Source: JBBIRT01 sp037441725 (GTDB lineage Bacteria > Desulfobacterota > BSN033 > UBA1163). Taken from it: a DNA stretch of 6,534 nt. The stretch's first letter is position 1, and each line of letters begins with the position of its first letter. Below the pieces are notes generated by a model that did no database searches, was not told the origin of the DNA, and saw nothing but the letters and a program-made list of their open reading frames with translations. Both the position numbers and the translations under genes were made by a program. Positions 6,316 to 6,534 of the stretch are shown in pieces. The stretch covers positions 1-6,534 of the forward strand of contig JBBIRT010000161.1 in the NCBI GenBank assembly GCA_037441725.1, given 5' to 3'.

Positions 6316-6534
6316 ATGAGGTCAATAGACAACATCAGAAAAGAACTTGAGAAGAGACGAGCAGAAGCTTTGTTGGGAGGAGGTCAGGAAAAGATTGATA
6401 AACAACACCGGGATGGAAAACTGACCGCCCGTGAAAGGATTGATCTCCTCTTCGATCCCAAGACGTTTGTTGAACTCGACCGTTTTGTTACCCATCGATG
6501 TACTGACTTCGGAATGGAAAAGAAAAAAATTTTG
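6316..6534 (+). CDS. Biotin-dependent acyl-CoA carboxyltransferase (PccB/MmdA type), 3' truncated by window edge
   Basis: The first 73 codons of a carboxyltransferase subunit of about 510-520 residues; the frame is open at the window end. The start MRSIDNIRKELEKRRAEAL is followed by the family's hallmark GGGQEKIDKQHRDGKLTARE (21-40), then RIDLLFDP (41-48) and HRCTDFGMEKKKI (60-72), typical of propionyl-CoA carboxylase beta and methylmalonyl-CoA decarboxylase alpha. The carboxyltransferase moves CO2 between carboxybiotin and the alpha carbon of an acyl-CoA; direction and substrate cannot be decided from this fragment. ATG at 6316 is preferred because GGGGGA sits upstream with about 8 bases' spacing; an in-frame ATG at 6301 lacks a ribosome binding site. 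Following meaB, it fits a methylmalonyl-CoA-type circuit. PccB would need a biotin carboxylase subunit and MmdA a membrane decarboxylase beta subunit, so the genes just downstream would settle which it is. Confidence -1.
   Translation, partial: MRSIDNIRKELEKRRAEALLGGGQEKIDKQHRDGKLTARERIDLLFDPKTFVELDRFVTHRCTDFGMEKKKIL

Noticed and set aside
6243..6350. A 35-codon + strand frame between meaB and the carboxyltransferase
   Set aside because: AAGGA sits only 3 bases before its ATG, the peptide is unrecognisable, and it runs into the start of the carboxyltransferase gene in another frame.

Overview
The window is a compact, single-strand stretch of anaerobic acyl-CoA metabolism. All seven genes are on the + strand, with gaps of about 10 to 113 bases. 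The mix of an HdrA-type electron-bifurcation flavoprotein, an acyl-CoA dehydrogenase, a thiolase-fold/DUF35 pair and cobalamin-dependent mutase accessory genes, at moderate GC by eye, fits a strict anaerobe. A Desulfobacterota-like (deltaproteobacterial) sulfate reducer or syntroph is my best guess. It is an inference from gene content, not a phylogenetic result.

Layout. Positions 2-1354 hold the C-terminal two thirds of an HdrA-like protein whose start lies upstream. Positions 1365-1898 encode a CobA/CobO-type corrinoid adenosyltransferase. Positions 1965-3359 encode a thiolase-fold protein with Gly where the nucleophilic Cys should be. Positions 3391-3972 encode its likely partner, a DUF35 zinc-ribbon/OB-fold protein. 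Positions 4015-5184 encode an acyl-CoA dehydrogenase. Positions 5255-6202 encode MeaB, the G-protein chaperone of B12-dependent acyl-CoA mutases. From 6316 to the window end is the N-terminus of a biotin-dependent acyl-CoA carboxyltransferase (PccB/MmdA type). The gaps hold good ribosome binding sites, two small tandem repeats and one possible promoter. I saw no RNA genes, mobile elements or CRISPR.

How they may work together. The adenosyltransferase makes adenosylcobalamin, MeaB loads and protects a B12-dependent mutase, and the carboxyltransferase adds or removes the carboxyl group of a (alkyl)malonyl-CoA. This is the signature of a methylmalonyl-CoA-type circuit, although no mutase gene is in the window. 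The acyl-CoA dehydrogenase supplies an oxidation step, and HdrA may pass its electrons to ferredoxin or another carrier. The Cys-less thiolase-fold protein with DUF35 is the least explained part. Its architecture resembles thiolase-fold/DUF35 pairs such as BbsB-BbsA and Ltp2-ChsH2, and the missing nucleophile argues for C-C chemistry other than ordinary thiolysis. The gene set suggests a dedicated catabolic route for an acyl-CoA or branched substrate that I cannot name from sequence alone.
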